64,000 bases of DNA. It comes from UBA5314 sp035560815 (lineage in GTDB: Bacteria; Bacillota; Syntrophomonadia; Syntrophomonadales; Syntrophomonadaceae). Location: assembly GCA_035560815.1 (NCBI GenBank), contig DATMYR010000080.1, forward strand, positions 1-64,000, written 5' to 3'. Every line of letters starts with the position of its first letter. The first letter of the stretch is position 1. Of this stretch, positions 41,470-51,085 are shown piece after piece. The translations under genes were made by a program, and so were the position numbers. The notes below the pieces were generated by a model. That model was not told the origin of the DNA, searched no databases, and saw only the letters and a program-made list of their open reading frames with translations.

Positions 41470-43032
41470 ATGCGGTTTATTAAAAGCAGAAAACCATTAG
41501 TTGATTCAACCTCGGCCCGCGAGCTGGCTCAGGAAAATCTATCTGCCCAGCTGCAGGATAATATAGACATCCTAAGCAAATTCCTGGAGCGCTGTTCCGA
41601 TGCCGTTATCAAAGAATTTGCTTTTGGCACCCCATCCGTGAAAGCAGCCCTATACTTTTTCGATGGCCTGGCTGACCGAAAGGAAATAGAACTTAACATA
41701 CTGAAATCCCTGATGCTGGAGCTCCCGCCAGAGCTGAGTGAGCAGTCAGGAGAACCGGAATTCCTGAAGATTGTGATGCACAGGCTACTGCCGGGCGCCG
41801 ATGTAAAAGCAATCTCTACTTTCGATGAACTGGTGCACCACATCTCCTCTGGCGACACTGTACTTCTGATCGATGGATCCCGGGGTGGTCTGGCCGTATC
41901 CACCCGCTCCTGGGAAACCCGCTCCATTGATACGCCGGAAAATGAGACCACCATCTTTGGACCCAAAGAAGGCTTCAACGAGACCCTGCGTATGAACACT
42001 GCGCTCTTGCGGCGTCGCTTGAAATCCACCAATTTCAAAATTGAGGGATTGGTTCTGGGCAAAATCACCAAGACTGACGTGGTTCTCTGTTATATGGATC
42101 ATATCGCCCCTCCGAAATTAGTCAAAGAAGTGCAGGAACGGCTGGCCAAAATTGACATAGATGGTATTTTAGACACGGGTTACATCGCGGAATTGGTAAC
42201 CGACGAAAAACACAGCATTTTTACACAAACGCTGCATACCGAGAAACCCGATTCCGTGTGCGGTCATCTTTTAGAAGGCCGGATAGCCATCCTGGTGGAC
42301 GGTTCTCCCATGGCCCTGATTCTACCGATATCTTTTCCTCAATATATGATTTCACCGGAAGATTATTATACCAACTATGTAGCGGCATCGCTATTTCGCA
42401 TCCTGCGCTATCTCGCCTTTTTTATAGCTTTGCTGCTACCTTCCTTATATGTCGCAATCATCACCTATCATCAGGAAATGCTCCCCACATCTTTGATTCT
42501 TACCATCGCCGCCACACGTCAGGGGGTGCCATTTCCCGCCTTCGTAGAAGCTTTGATTCTAGAGACGACTTTTGAACTGCTTCGGGAAGCTGGTTTAAGA
42601 CTGCCCCGATCAGTGGGTCCAGCGGTAAGCATCGTGGGTGCTTTGATCATTGGTGATGCGGCGGTGCGCGCCGGTCTTGTTTCCACCCCGATGGTGGTGG
42701 TGGTGGCGGCTACCGGGATTGCCTCCTTTGTGATGCCATCTTATAATGCCGGAATCATCACCCGCATTGCTCGGTTTGGCTTCCTTATTGCGGCAGGTTT
42801 TCTTGGTTTTTTGGGCATCATGGTGGCCCTGGTTTTGATGCTGGTGCGAATGGCTTCCTTATCCTCTTTTGGTCAACCCTACCTAACGCCCGTGGCACCC
42901 TTTGACAGCACCCAAATTACAGATCTCCTTGTACGTCGGCCCTGGTTTGCCATGACCAAACGCCCATTTTTGGAAGGCATGGAGAATCAAGTTCGGCAGA
43001 AATCGCACCAAGATGGGGAGGCTAAAGAATGA
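41470..43032 (+). CDS. Spore germination protein GerA-type subunit
   Basis: 520 residues: an N-terminal soluble domain (about 1-310, GDTVLLIDGSRGGLA, FGPKEGFNETLRMNTALLRRR) and five or so membrane helices (320-470). The GFNETLRMN-like segment is characteristic of GerA. It is the germinant receptor A subunit. GGAGGAATTCTT precedes the ATG. Ends in a 4-bp overlap (ATGA) with gerC. Confidence 0.95.
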   Translation: MRFIKSRKPLVDSTSARELAQENLSAQLQDNIDILSKFLERCSDAVIKEFAFGTPSVKAALYFFDGLADRKEIELNILKSLMLELPPELSEQSGEPEFLKIVMHRLLPGADVKAISTFDELVHHISSGDTVLLIDGSRGGLAVSTRSWETRSIDTPENETTIFGPKEGFNETLRMNTALLRRRLKSTNFKIEGLVLGKITKTDVVLCYMDHIAPPKLVKEVQERLAKIDIDGILDTGYIAELVTDEKHSIFTQTLHTEKPDSVCGHLLEGRIAILVDGSPMALILPISFPQYMISPEDYYTNYVAASLFRILRYLAFFIALLLPSLYVAIITYHQEMLPTSLILTIAATRQGVPFPAFVEALILETTFELLREAGLRLPRSVGPAVSIVGALIIGDAAVRAGLVSTPMVVVVAATGIASFVMPSYNAGIITRIARFGFLIAAGFLGFLGIMVALVLMLVRMASLSSFGQPYLTPVAPFDSTQITDLLVRRPWFAMTKRPFLEGMENQVRQKSHQDGEAKE

Positions 43033-44177
43033 AGCGGGTCATGCTATTCCTGTTAATTTGCTCCGTTTTCCTGAGTTCGGGCTGCGATACGGTGGAGATT
43101 AATGCAGCAGCCGTCCCTCTAGGCTTGGCCATGGATTATCAAAATGGCCAGAGTACGGTAATCGTCCAATTAGCTCAGACCACTTCTCCCAGCTCGGGAG
43201 GATCCTCGAATGAGCCGAAATTTCAGGTCTTGAGCGCTCAGGGCGGCAGCATTGCCGAAGCGGCTCGAAAGATTATGCTCGAGCTCCCCCGCCTTCCCCT
43301 GTGGAGCCAGGCCGGGGTTCTGGTTGTGGGTGAGGACCTGGCTAATACAGATCTCGCATTATTGGCAGATTTTCTGGCTCGCAACCGCAATGTCAGAAAA
43401 AACATTCCCGTATTCGTTACCATCGGAGCTAAACCCCAGCAGGTGTTTCAAACCCAGGCGCCCCTGGAGGACTATTCCGCTCGAGCCCTGAGCGGAATCC
43501 TGGAGGCCCAGCGTTATCAGCTGGGATACTATGAACCGGTTGAACTTAACGAATTTCTTCAAAAACTGGCCTCTCCTGGAGTGGAGCCGGTTTTGCCTCA
43601 GGTTCGCCTGGTTGAAGAAGACGGCAAGAAAATGATCACCCTGGACGGCCTGGCTGTGTTTCATGGCCGAAAAATGGTGGGCAGTCTCAATGAAAACCAG
43701 AGCCGGGGCTATCGCTGGCTGCGGTCAGGTATAATTCAGGGTGGACTCATCGTGATCCCTTCCCCCCTGAGCGCCGACCGGCATATTACCCTGGAACTGC
43801 TACGCTCCCAGGCTACAGTTGTCCCTGACGTTCAAGGGAACCATGTCACCGTGCATATCAAGATAAAAGCGGAAGGCAATTTTTATGAGAGCGATGACCC
43901 CAATGAAATTTTGACCCTGGATGGTCTGCATCAGGTGGAAGAAAATGGTGAAGAAGCAATTAAAGCTCAGATCACAGATAGCGTTCAAGAGGCCCACCGC
44001 CTGCACAGTGACATTTTCGGCTGGGGACAGAATCTGGCTGCCTCCCACCCTCAGGAGTGGAAGTCTTTAGAGGGCAATTGGGAACAAATTTTTCCTATGA
44101 TTCAACCCGATATTCAGGTGGAATTCAATATTCGCCGGACCTACCTGACCTACAAAACCTTTCCCTTGAAAGAGTAA
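43029..44177 (+). CDS. Spore germination lipoprotein GerC, first copy
   Basis: 382 residues with a lipobox (SSGC, Cys19) and the GerC core EAARKIMLELPRLPLWSQAGVL and SRGYRWLRSGI (written in part). It is the C subunit of a receptor, anchored at the outer face of the spore inner membrane. The ATG overlaps gerA's stop as ATGA. A paralogue with the same motifs lies 1.4 kb downstream. Confidence 0.93.
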   Translation: MKRVMLFLLICSVFLSSGCDTVEINAAAVPLGLAMDYQNGQSTVIVQLAQTTSPSSGGSSNEPKFQVLSAQGGSIAEAARKIMLELPRLPLWSQAGVLVVGEDLANTDLALLADFLARNRNVRKNIPVFVTIGAKPQQVFQTQAPLEDYSARALSGILEAQRYQLGYYEPVELNEFLQKLASPGVEPVLPQVRLVEEDGKKMITLDGLAVFHGRKMVGSLNENQSRGYRWLRSGIIQGGLIVIPSPLSADRHITLELLRSQATVVPDVQGNHVTVHIKIKAEGNFYESDDPNEILTLDGLHQVEENGEEAIKAQITDSVQEAHRLHSDIFGWGQNLAASHPQEWKSLEGNWEQIFPMIQPDIQVEFNIRRTYLTYKTFPLKE

Positions 44178-44190
44178 ATACTGGTAAAGG

Positions 44191-44403
44191 ATGATGCCTG
44201 TGCTCTGGCTTTTGCTGTTATTGTATGGATTTGTTATTGCCCTGGAAGTTCCCACCCTGCTGAAAAACCGCATGTTCAGAGAACTGGCGGTCTTCTCCGT
44301 TTTTCTGGCTCTGGCTGTTTATTTAAGCCTGGCCCAATTATATAACTGGTATCTACCCAATCCGTTTCAAGGTTGGATTGCACAAATGGCTTCCGGGCAA
44401 TAG
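44191..44403 (+). CDS. Small two-helix protein, germinant-receptor D subunit, first copy
   Basis: 70 residues with two membrane helices (about 4-21 and 32-50) and a short LPNPFQGW tail. It has the size and topology of D subunits of gerA-type operons and lies between two gerC copies. Start MMPVLWLL; ATG with GGAAAGG-like AAAGGATG. A paralogue is at 45627. Confidence 0.8.
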   Translation: MMPVLWLLLLLYGFVIALEVPTLLKNRMFRELAVFSVFLALAVYLSLAQLYNWYLPNPFQGWIAQMASGQ

Positions 44404-44412
44404 GGGTTTCTT

Positions 44413-45621
44413 ATGCGTAGACTCTTGATTATTAGCAGCCTGATTGCTTTATTATTTAGCTGTTCGGGGTGCTGGGAACAGAAAGAACTGAATACCACCG
44501 CCATCGTAACCGCCTGGGGGGTGGATCTGTCCGTGAAACAGAATGGTTATCTAGATTTTTCCGCCCAATTAGCTCAACCCGGTCAGCCGGGGGAAAGCGG
44601 ACAGATAAGGGCTGGGAATTTGGTCTTAACCGGAACCGGGCTGAGTATCACTGAATCAGCCCGGAGAATCATGCTGCGCCTGCCCAGGCTGCCCCTGTGG
44701 GCTCAGGCCAGCACCTGCATTCTAGGGGAAAACCTTGCGCTTCAAGACCTGACTGGTTTTTATAATTTTGCCGTACGGAACCGGGTCATAAGACCGGATA
44801 CCAATCTTCTGATTGCCAAAAACGCCACTCCAGCCAGGATTCTCAATACCACCATGCCCCTGGTCAGCAATTCGGGCCGAGCTTTTGTCGTGATGGAAGA
44901 AACGCAAGAGAAACAGCTGGGCATCTATGTCCCGGTTTCATTGAATGATTTCTTAATCGATGCTGCCACCCCCGGTATTGAACCCGCTGTTCCCCAGGTT
45001 ACCCTGGTTGCCAACCCGGAAAATCCCGTCAACAAAATAAGCCAGCAGGAAAACAATCAATCCCAACCCGGGGAAAAACTGATATTGAGCGGAACAGCAG
45101 TATTTAAAGGCACGAAGATGGTAGGTTCTCTGGATGAAACAGAAAGCCGGGGCTACCGATGGCTAAACTCCCGAATTCATAAAGGAGGGCTTATCACCAT
45201 GTCTTCTCCTTTAAATCCCGGAGAAACTATATCACTGGAGATTATCGAGTTCTCTTCCTCCAGCCAGCCAGAATTTAATCAGGGACAAATTACGATGAAA
45301 ATTGAAGTCAGCACCGGCCTAACGTTTTATGAGGAAGACGGAACCAGTCCCATACTAACACCGGAAACCAGATCATTACTGCAAAAGCAGGCAGCACAAG
45401 AGATTCAACGGGAAATTACTGCTTGTATTTCAAAATCTCAATCATTGAACAGCGATATCCTGGGCTGGGGTAGAACCATCTATCAGAATCAACCCCATCA
45501 ATGGGAGCGACTAAGCCCTACCTGGTATCAGACTTTTCCTCATATAAACAGCCAAATTGACGTCCAGGTCCGCGTGGTGCGGGCCGGCTTGGACCCAAAA
45601 ATCTTTCAGTTCAAGGAGTAG
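44413..45621 (+). CDS. Spore germination lipoprotein GerC, second copy
   Basis: 402 residues; lipoprotein cysteine at residue 20 (SCSGCWEQKEL) and the same core ESARRIMLRLPRLPLWAQAS as the first copy, so the two arose by duplication. It would form a second receptor with the D and B subunits that follow, perhaps sharing the single GerA subunit. Start ten bases past the D stop. Confidence 0.92.
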   Translation: MRRLLIISSLIALLFSCSGCWEQKELNTTAIVTAWGVDLSVKQNGYLDFSAQLAQPGQPGESGQIRAGNLVLTGTGLSITESARRIMLRLPRLPLWAQASTCILGENLALQDLTGFYNFAVRNRVIRPDTNLLIAKNATPARILNTTMPLVSNSGRAFVVMEETQEKQLGIYVPVSLNDFLIDAATPGIEPAVPQVTLVANPENPVNKISQQENNQSQPGEKLILSGTAVFKGTKMVGSLDETESRGYRWLNSRIHKGGLITMSSPLNPGETISLEIIEFSSSSQPEFNQGQITMKIEVSTGLTFYEEDGTSPILTPETRSLLQKQAAQEIQREITACISKSQSLNSDILGWGRTIYQNQPHQWERLSPTWYQTFPHINSQIDVQVRVVRAGLDPKIFQFKE

Positions 45622-45626
45622 TTGTC

Positions 45627-45854
45627 ATGCTGATGTGGCTAATCCTGTTGGTGTTTATCGCAGTATATATCAAACTGGAAGCCATTGGTTTGTACCAACG
45701 CAGGCAGTTTCCGGAAATGGCTCTGGCCGGGTTCCTCTGGGTTGTAGTGCTTACCTATGCTATTGCACTACAACTAGGGGTTTATAACCTGCCTAACCCC
45801 TCCAAAGTTTTCGACCTTTTCAGACCCCTGATAAAAGTTGTAATATCCGGCTAA
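45627..45854 (+). CDS. Small two-helix protein, germinant-receptor D subunit, second copy
   Basis: 75 residues, two membrane helices (about 2-20 and 32-51) then YNLPNPSKVFDLF; the LPNP motif and helix pattern match the first copy. Five bases after gerC copy two. Confidence 0.8.
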   Translation: MLMWLILLVFIAVYIKLEAIGLYQRRQFPEMALAGFLWVVVLTYAIALQLGVYNLPNPSKVFDLFRPLIKVVISG

Positions 45855-45898
45855 TCCGGTTCTTCCGGCCTGTTTAATTCATAGCAAAGGAGTATTGT

Positions 45899-46963
45899 AT
45901 GAACGAAAAGACTCTATCCAGCCAGCAGACAGCTTTTCTTCTTTTCATGATCCTCCTGGGCGGTTCGTATGTTCATGTCCCCCCCACCCTGGCCCATCAG
46001 AGCGCCTGGCTTTCAGCCCTGGGCGGATCTCTGGTAGGAGCCTATTTGATTCTGGTCCTGCTTCATCTTCAATCCCTGTTTCCCCAAACCAGCCTAATCC
46101 GTATGAGTGAGAAACTCTTAGGTAAAGTTCCCGGTAAAATTGTTGGATTGCTTTACTTGTGGGCTGTATTTATTATGGCTATCAGCCTGCTGCAGGATAA
46201 TTGTATTATCCTGGTGGTGATGTTTCCTTTACTTACCTGCCTTTTCTTGAGGGTCACCCTGATTTCTCCAGCAGTCTATACTATTTACAAAGGGGTTAGC
46301 AGCATAGGGCGCCTGGGGGAGCTCTTTACCTGGTTGACCCTCATTTTGACCCTGCTGGCTTTTATCATCACCATTCCCCGGGTCCAACCGGCTTTTCTTT
46401 CGCCCCTGGGCAACCCCGCAGCCATCGCCAAAGGTGTCCTTCAAGTTGCAGGATGGCCTTTTTCTATGGTGGGCTTGCTGGCTTTTTTCCTGCCCCTGGT
46501 CAACGACCTGCCGGACAAAAAAAAAGTGATTTATTGGTGGTACCTTTTAGCAGTAGTCATCCTGGTGCTTAAGGACGTATTGATCGTCGGGGTTCTATCC
46601 CCGGAAATCTTACTTAGTTCCCGCTATCCGCTGCTGGAAGTGCTGCGCTTGGATACTTTTGGCGGGTTTCAAAGGGTGGAGATGTTCTTCTTCCTGGCCT
46701 GGTTCATGATGTCCTTTTTTGCCATGCTGGCTGCTTATCAGTGCCTGGCTCTGGGCGGGCAGGCGCTTTTCTCCCTGTCTAACTATGGATTCCTGGTTAT
46801 ACCTCTGGGGCTGGGCCTGGTAGTATTCTCACTCTATACCTTCCAGTCCGATATAGATTTTGTATCGTTACGGGTCCTGACGCTCCCTCTCAACAGCCTG
46901 ATTCCGATGCTGTTTGTGCCCACATTACTTCTGGTGGTGGCCAAGTTTCGCAACAATTTATAA
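45899..46963 (+). CDS. Spore germination protein GerB-type, second copy
   Basis: 354 residues, about ten membrane helices. The segment GGSYVHVPPTLAHQSAWLSALGGSLVGA (in part: PPTLAHQSAWLSALGG) is shared with B subunits; overall similarity to copy one is modest. It ends the operon, 14 bp from the convergent ArsB-type gene. Ribosome site AAAGGAG. Confidence 0.9.
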   Translation: MNEKTLSSQQTAFLLFMILLGGSYVHVPPTLAHQSAWLSALGGSLVGAYLILVLLHLQSLFPQTSLIRMSEKLLGKVPGKIVGLLYLWAVFIMAISLLQDNCIILVVMFPLLTCLFLRVTLISPAVYTIYKGVSSIGRLGELFTWLTLILTLLAFIITIPRVQPAFLSPLGNPAAIAKGVLQVAGWPFSMVGLLAFFLPLVNDLPDKKKVIYWWYLLAVVILVLKDVLIVGVLSPEILLSSRYPLLEVLRLDTFGGFQRVEMFFFLAWFMMSFFAMLAAYQCLALGGQALFSLSNYGFLVIPLGLGLVVFSLYTFQSDIDFVSLRVLTLPLNSLIPMLFVPTLLLVVAKFRNNL

Positions 46964-46977
46964 AAAGTAAGTTATGT

Positions 46978-48246
46978 TTAAAGCCAGTAAAATAAATAGA
47001 GATAGATCATAGCAAGAAATATGGAAATCAACATTAATGGAAAACCAACCTTAAAGAACTCGACAAACCGAATGGGATTATTATAGCGCTCAGCGATTCC
47101 GGCAACGATAATATTCGCCGAGGCCCCAATCAAGGTTCCGTTCCCCCCCAGGCATGCCCCCAGCGCCAAAGCCCACCAGACAGATTCCATAGGCATATGG
47201 GACAGCTGCCCTACAGATTGAAGCAAGGGAATCATCGTGGCCACAAAGGGTATATTGTCCACAAAGGCTGAAGCAATCGCCGAAAACCATAGAACCAGAA
47301 TTCCAGTTGAAACAAGTTTCCCTCCGGTTATGGCCAGGAATTTCTCTGCGATAAGCGTAATAACTCCAGTTTTAACGAGACCTTCCACCATGACAAACAG
47401 CCCTGCGAAAAAGAATATAACCGGCCATTCTACTGTAAGAAGCACTTCATCGACATTCTCACTGCTGATCAGCATTAACAACCCTGCACCCAGCAAGGCA
47501 ATCGTTGCTGACTCCAAGTGCAGCTGCTGGTGCAAGATAAAGCCCATCACTGTCAACCCCAGAACGATGATCGACTGCTTCATCAAGTGCCAGTCCTTGA
47601 TAAATGACTTCTCATCAAGTTTCAAGATGTCAGCAACACGATCCGGGGTGGCTTTTAGTTGCTTCCTATAGAGCCACAGCATGATTCCAATTGTGACAAA
47701 TAAAATTATCATAACCGGGACCGCCAAATTGGTGATAAAATCAACAAATCCCAACCCGGTTGCGCTTCCAATCATAATGTTTGGGGGATCTCCGATTAGC
47801 GTTGCTGTTCCACCTATATTAGAGGACATGATTTCCGCGAACATGAATGGCATCGGAGAAATATCCAGGCGATCAGTTATCGCGAAGGTAATGGGGACAA
47901 TGAGTAAAACAGTTGTGACATTATCCAGCAGAGCTGAAATCAGTGCCGTGATAACAGACAGGACTACTAATATTGCCAAAGGCTTGCCTCCGGCTAGCTT
48001 GGATGATTTTATCGCCAGGTATTCGAAGACCCCGCTTTGCCTGGTTATACCGACAATAATCATCATGCCGATCAATAGTCCGATGGTATTAAAGTCAATC
48101 GAAGCAAAAGCTTGTTTCTGGGTGATAATTCCAAGTGCAACCACCACCGTTGCTCCAATCAAAGCTACGATCGTACGATGCACTTTCTCTACCACAATCA
48201 GCGTATAGGCGATCAAAAAAATAATAACCGAAAGCCAAAATTGCAT
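46978..48246 (-). CDS. ArsB/NhaD-type ion transporter
   Basis: 422 residues with about 11 membrane helices and the family segments GMMIIVGITRQSGVFEYLA (in part), SNIGGTATLIGDPPNIMIGS and GGNGTLIGASAN. This superfamily moves arsenite, Na+/H+ or organic anions; GDPPN is common to both halves. No ars genes nearby, so arsenite specificity is unsupported. The start at 48246 follows GGGGGG; the frame extends 10 codons. Confidence 0.85.
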   Translation of the reverse strand: MQFWLSVIIFLIAYTLIVVEKVHRTIVALIGATVVVALGIITQKQAFASIDFNTIGLLIGMMIIVGITRQSGVFEYLAIKSSKLAGGKPLAILVVLSVITALISALLDNVTTVLLIVPITFAITDRLDISPMPFMFAEIMSSNIGGTATLIGDPPNIMIGSATGLGFVDFITNLAVPVMIILFVTIGIMLWLYRKQLKATPDRVADILKLDEKSFIKDWHLMKQSIIVLGLTVMGFILHQQLHLESATIALLGAGLLMLISSENVDEVLLTVEWPVIFFFAGLFVMVEGLVKTGVITLIAEKFLAITGGKLVSTGILVLWFSAIASAFVDNIPFVATMIPLLQSVGQLSHMPMESVWWALALGACLGGNGTLIGASANIIVAGIAERYNNPIRFVEFFKVGFPLMLISIFLAMIYLYLFYWL

Positions 48247-48469
48247 TACTTCGCCCCCCGTAGTTGTCTTCTTCAAATGGCTAGCCTAAAAAGGAATCTC
48301 CCCAGTATGAAGATTTTCTCTAAAAATGCGAAAAGGGCAACCTTTCATAAGGCTACCCACCCTAGTAAGCCAATGTCTCATGATCCGAGTACCATATCTA
48401 TGGGACTTAGGTACGTAGAATCCCGCTCTCCTGATTTTCATCACGATTGCTTTGACCGTCTTGTCCTAT

Positions 48470-48652
48470 TCATCTTTCAAAATTGTACCATACTATCGTT
48501 CCCCCCAACAATCCTATCGCTATAAGGTAAGTAATCATTGTGAGTCTAGGAAGACTAAATGCCTGGTTATCATCTACCATACCACCGATCCCTATTGAAA
48601 CAGCATCCCAGAATCCAAGCGAGTTCTTCTTTAGTGAACCCTTATCTTCCAT
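48470..48652 (-). pseudogene. APC-family permease remnant with internal deletion
   Basis: A 60-codon frame with a good ribosome site (AAGGAG). It begins LKKNSLGFWDAVSIGIGGMV, as an APC permease does before the GGGIFAVLG segment, then jumps to DNQAFSLPRLTMITYLIAIG, which looks like the permease C-terminus. A large in-frame deletion between the two is the simplest reading. It might still make a small membrane peptide. Confidence 0.6.
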
Positions 48653-48684
48653 GGCGCATCTCCTTCTATTTATTAGACGGGTGG

Positions 48685-48837
48685 TTAATGCCGCTCCACT
48701 TGCTCATAACCGGCCATTTGCAGCAAGGCTCGTTTAAGTCTGTGAGCCTGCTTTTCATTCGTAAGTACATTCAGATAGTCACCCGCTATCAGTATCTCTA
48801 CGCGGAATAATCTGACTTTCTCCCCTTTTGATATTGA
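48685..48837 (-). pseudogene. Possible remnant upstream of the permease remnant
   Basis: A 50-codon frame ending 30 bases before the permease remnant, with the protein-like end EILIAGDYLNVLTNEKQAHR and RLKRALLQMAGYEQVERH. No start codon of the usual kind in frame and no family known to me. It may be the tail of a gene that formed an operon with the permease. Confidence 0.35.
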
Positions 48838-48970
48838 TCAGAAGACAATGCGAGGATGCTGCCCGTGAAGTCCGGGTAGGTTCCCAAATAACCTTTTGTC
48901 CCAATTATTCCGGACTGCTTTCCCTGTGCAGCTCCAGGTACATAAACAAGGTATTTAAAGGGGGAGAATC

Positions 48971-49420
48971 ATGGTTGAACTTATCCAAAGAATCGAACCG
49001 CAGCTACTTAAAACACTCGTAGACATAGAAGTAAGCAATTTTAGTACGGCAGCCGGGTTAGATGAACGCATGCTGGTCCCTTTAATTCGGCATGGCAGAG
49101 TCTTCATTATTCGACACGAGGATCAAATCGCCGGTCTTTGTCGGTATATCTTAGATTGGGAAGTCCAAGGGAAAGCATATTTGGTATGTATATCGGCGAA
49201 TAATTATGCACGGAATAAAGGATTGGCAACCTCGCTATTAAAGGATAGTATCAGCCATTTGCCGCGGGAAGGAATACGGGAGGTGGAGTTAACAGTGAGT
49301 CTAGATGATAAACGGCAATCACTGTGTATTGGGAAAACCCGAGATTTAATGTCGTTGAATTTAAAGAAAATGAATATGGACCGGGTCAGCACCGGGTAGT
49401 AATGCGTTGCCTCCTGAATG
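48971..49420 (+). pseudogene. GNAT acetyltransferase with a frameshift
   Basis: Frame 1 gives the GNAT N-terminus and the acetyl-CoA loop ANNYARNKGLATSLL then REVELTVSLDD. After GATGATAAACGG (49304-49315) the family continues in frame 2: TAITVYWENPRFNVVEFKEN then GPGQHRVVMRCLL, the usual GNAT end. One A missing from the run at 49310-49312 would account for it. Frame 1 itself ends at 49399 with a nonsense tail. Frame 2 has no clear stop near 49420. GGGGGAG precedes the ATG. Sequencing error is possible. Confidence 0.75.
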
Positions 49421-49462
49421 ATCTATGGCCTTACGACTCCCGACCAAGTTTACCTCTGCCAT

Positions 49463-51019
49463 TTATTCGCGGACGTTTTGCTCCAGCGCGTCCAGTTTCT
49501 CATTTATCTCCAAAGAAAGCTGCTGCCAGCCTTCATCATCGATCAAGCCGTTGCGATACGCTTCCCGCAAAGAGCTTTTCTCGGTTAGCAAAGCCTGACG
49601 AAGGGCCTGATCATCCTGGGTTTGGATCAATTCATCATCCTGCTGACCCAGCTCTTCGATCTTCTTCTCCATGACTTCCAGGCGTTGCAGGTATTGAGCT
49701 CGCAAACGCTGGTGGCTTTGATATGATAGGGCTTTACGACTTTCTAACAAATCCAATTCCTTAACAGCCTCCTGAGCCGCCATGATCTGGCTGACCAGAC
49801 GGCTGTGCTCAGCCTGCCAGTTCCGTTTGGACGTTAAACCCAATCTCTTTAAGAGGGGTTTGGTGGTCAACCCTTGTAACAATAAGGACAGCAGTACCAC
49901 CCCAAAGGTAAGCAAAAGGATTTCATCTCGCTTTGGGAAACTATGATCCAGGCTCAAAGCCAAAGCCATGGGGATGGCGCCTCGCAATCCACCCCAGAAC
50001 AGCATATGCTGCCACTTAACCGGAACATGATATCCTGAAAATTTCACCATCGGACTTAGTCCATAGATGGCTATAGCGCGACCAGCGAGAACAATAAGAA
50101 AACCGGCTAAAATCATTGGAAGTAAAGGCCACAGATTCACCAGGGTCACCTCAAAACCAACCAGGAGAAACACCATGGAATTCACCGCAAAAGCCGCGTA
50201 TTCCCAAAAAGAGTTCACTGCCAGACGGGTATTGGCCGACATTTCCTTTTGCATACCATAACTTCCCATAACCAGGCCAGCCGCCACTACTGCAATTACT
50301 CCAGATGCATGGAGCCATTCGGCAGATAGGTAAGAAGCAAAAACCACAACGGTAGTAAGCATAATCTCCAAAAGATGATCATCAAATTCCTGGGTAACAC
50401 GGGAAGCAATTAAACCAATAGCTCCTCCCAGTGCAGCCCCTCCGGCTACAACAGTCAAAAAGGAGCTGACTCCATTTAGTGGGGTAGTATCTTGTCCTGC
50501 AGCAAAAGAAACCAGGAGAGTAAAAAGCACAATGGCTACTCCATCGTTGAAAACACTCTCACCTTCCATGATCATACTCAAGTTCCTGCCGACACCCGAT
50601 TCTCGAAAAATAGCAATAACCGAGATGGGATCGGTTGGGGAAATAAGCGCCCCGAAGACTAACGCTGCTTCCAGGGGCAATCCCAGCAGTCGGTAGGCCA
50701 GCCATGCGGTAACCATCGTAGCTAAAAGAGTACCTATCAGTGCATAAATTGAAACTGGCTTCCAATTCGCCGCCAATAAGCTGACCCGCATGTTTATAGC
50801 TGCTTCAAATAAAAGCGGGGGTAAGAAGATAGCAAACAAAATGTGCGGGTCCAGGGAAACCTGAGGCAATAATCCTGTTGCTCCCATAACTAAACCAGTC
50901 ATAACCAGGGCAAGGGCATAAGGTATCTTAATGTAGCTCCCCACCATGGCCACCATGGTTGCCAAAACCAGCAGCCAGAAAAAGGTATTAAAATTACTCA
51001 CCATACTTATAGCAAACAT
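49463..51019 (-). CDS. CPA1 (NhaP-type) Na+/H+ antiporter
   Basis: 518 residues: 12 or so membrane helices (about 10-400) with GALISPTDPISVIAIF and EGESVFNDGVAIVLF, the CPA1 signature with the paired Asp, then a C-terminal coiled coil (about 415-518, SRLVSQIMAAQEAVKELDLLE in part). Exchanges Na+ or K+ for H+. ATG with AGAGGAA upstream. Between mfd and the frameshifted GNAT gene. Confidence 0.92.
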   Translation of the reverse strand: MFAISMVSNFNTFFWLLVLATMVAMVGSYIKIPYALALVMTGLVMGATGLLPQVSLDPHILFAIFLPPLLFEAAINMRVSLLAANWKPVSIYALIGTLLATMVTAWLAYRLLGLPLEAALVFGALISPTDPISVIAIFRESGVGRNLSMIMEGESVFNDGVAIVLFTLLVSFAAGQDTTPLNGVSSFLTVVAGGAALGGAIGLIASRVTQEFDDHLLEIMLTTVVVFASYLSAEWLHASGVIAVVAAGLVMGSYGMQKEMSANTRLAVNSFWEYAAFAVNSMVFLLVGFEVTLVNLWPLLPMILAGFLIVLAGRAIAIYGLSPMVKFSGYHVPVKWQHMLFWGGLRGAIPMALALSLDHSFPKRDEILLLTFGVVLLSLLLQGLTTKPLLKRLGLTSKRNWQAEHSRLVSQIMAAQEAVKELDLLESRKALSYQSHQRLRAQYLQRLEVMEKKIEELGQQDDELIQTQDDQALRQALLTEKSSLREAYRNGLIDDEGWQQLSLEINEKLDALEQNVRE

Positions 51020-51085
51020 AGCTATTCCTCTCGTTTTACCTCTTGCTTTGTACCTCTGTCCTGTAGCAGAACATCCCTTCGCTTC

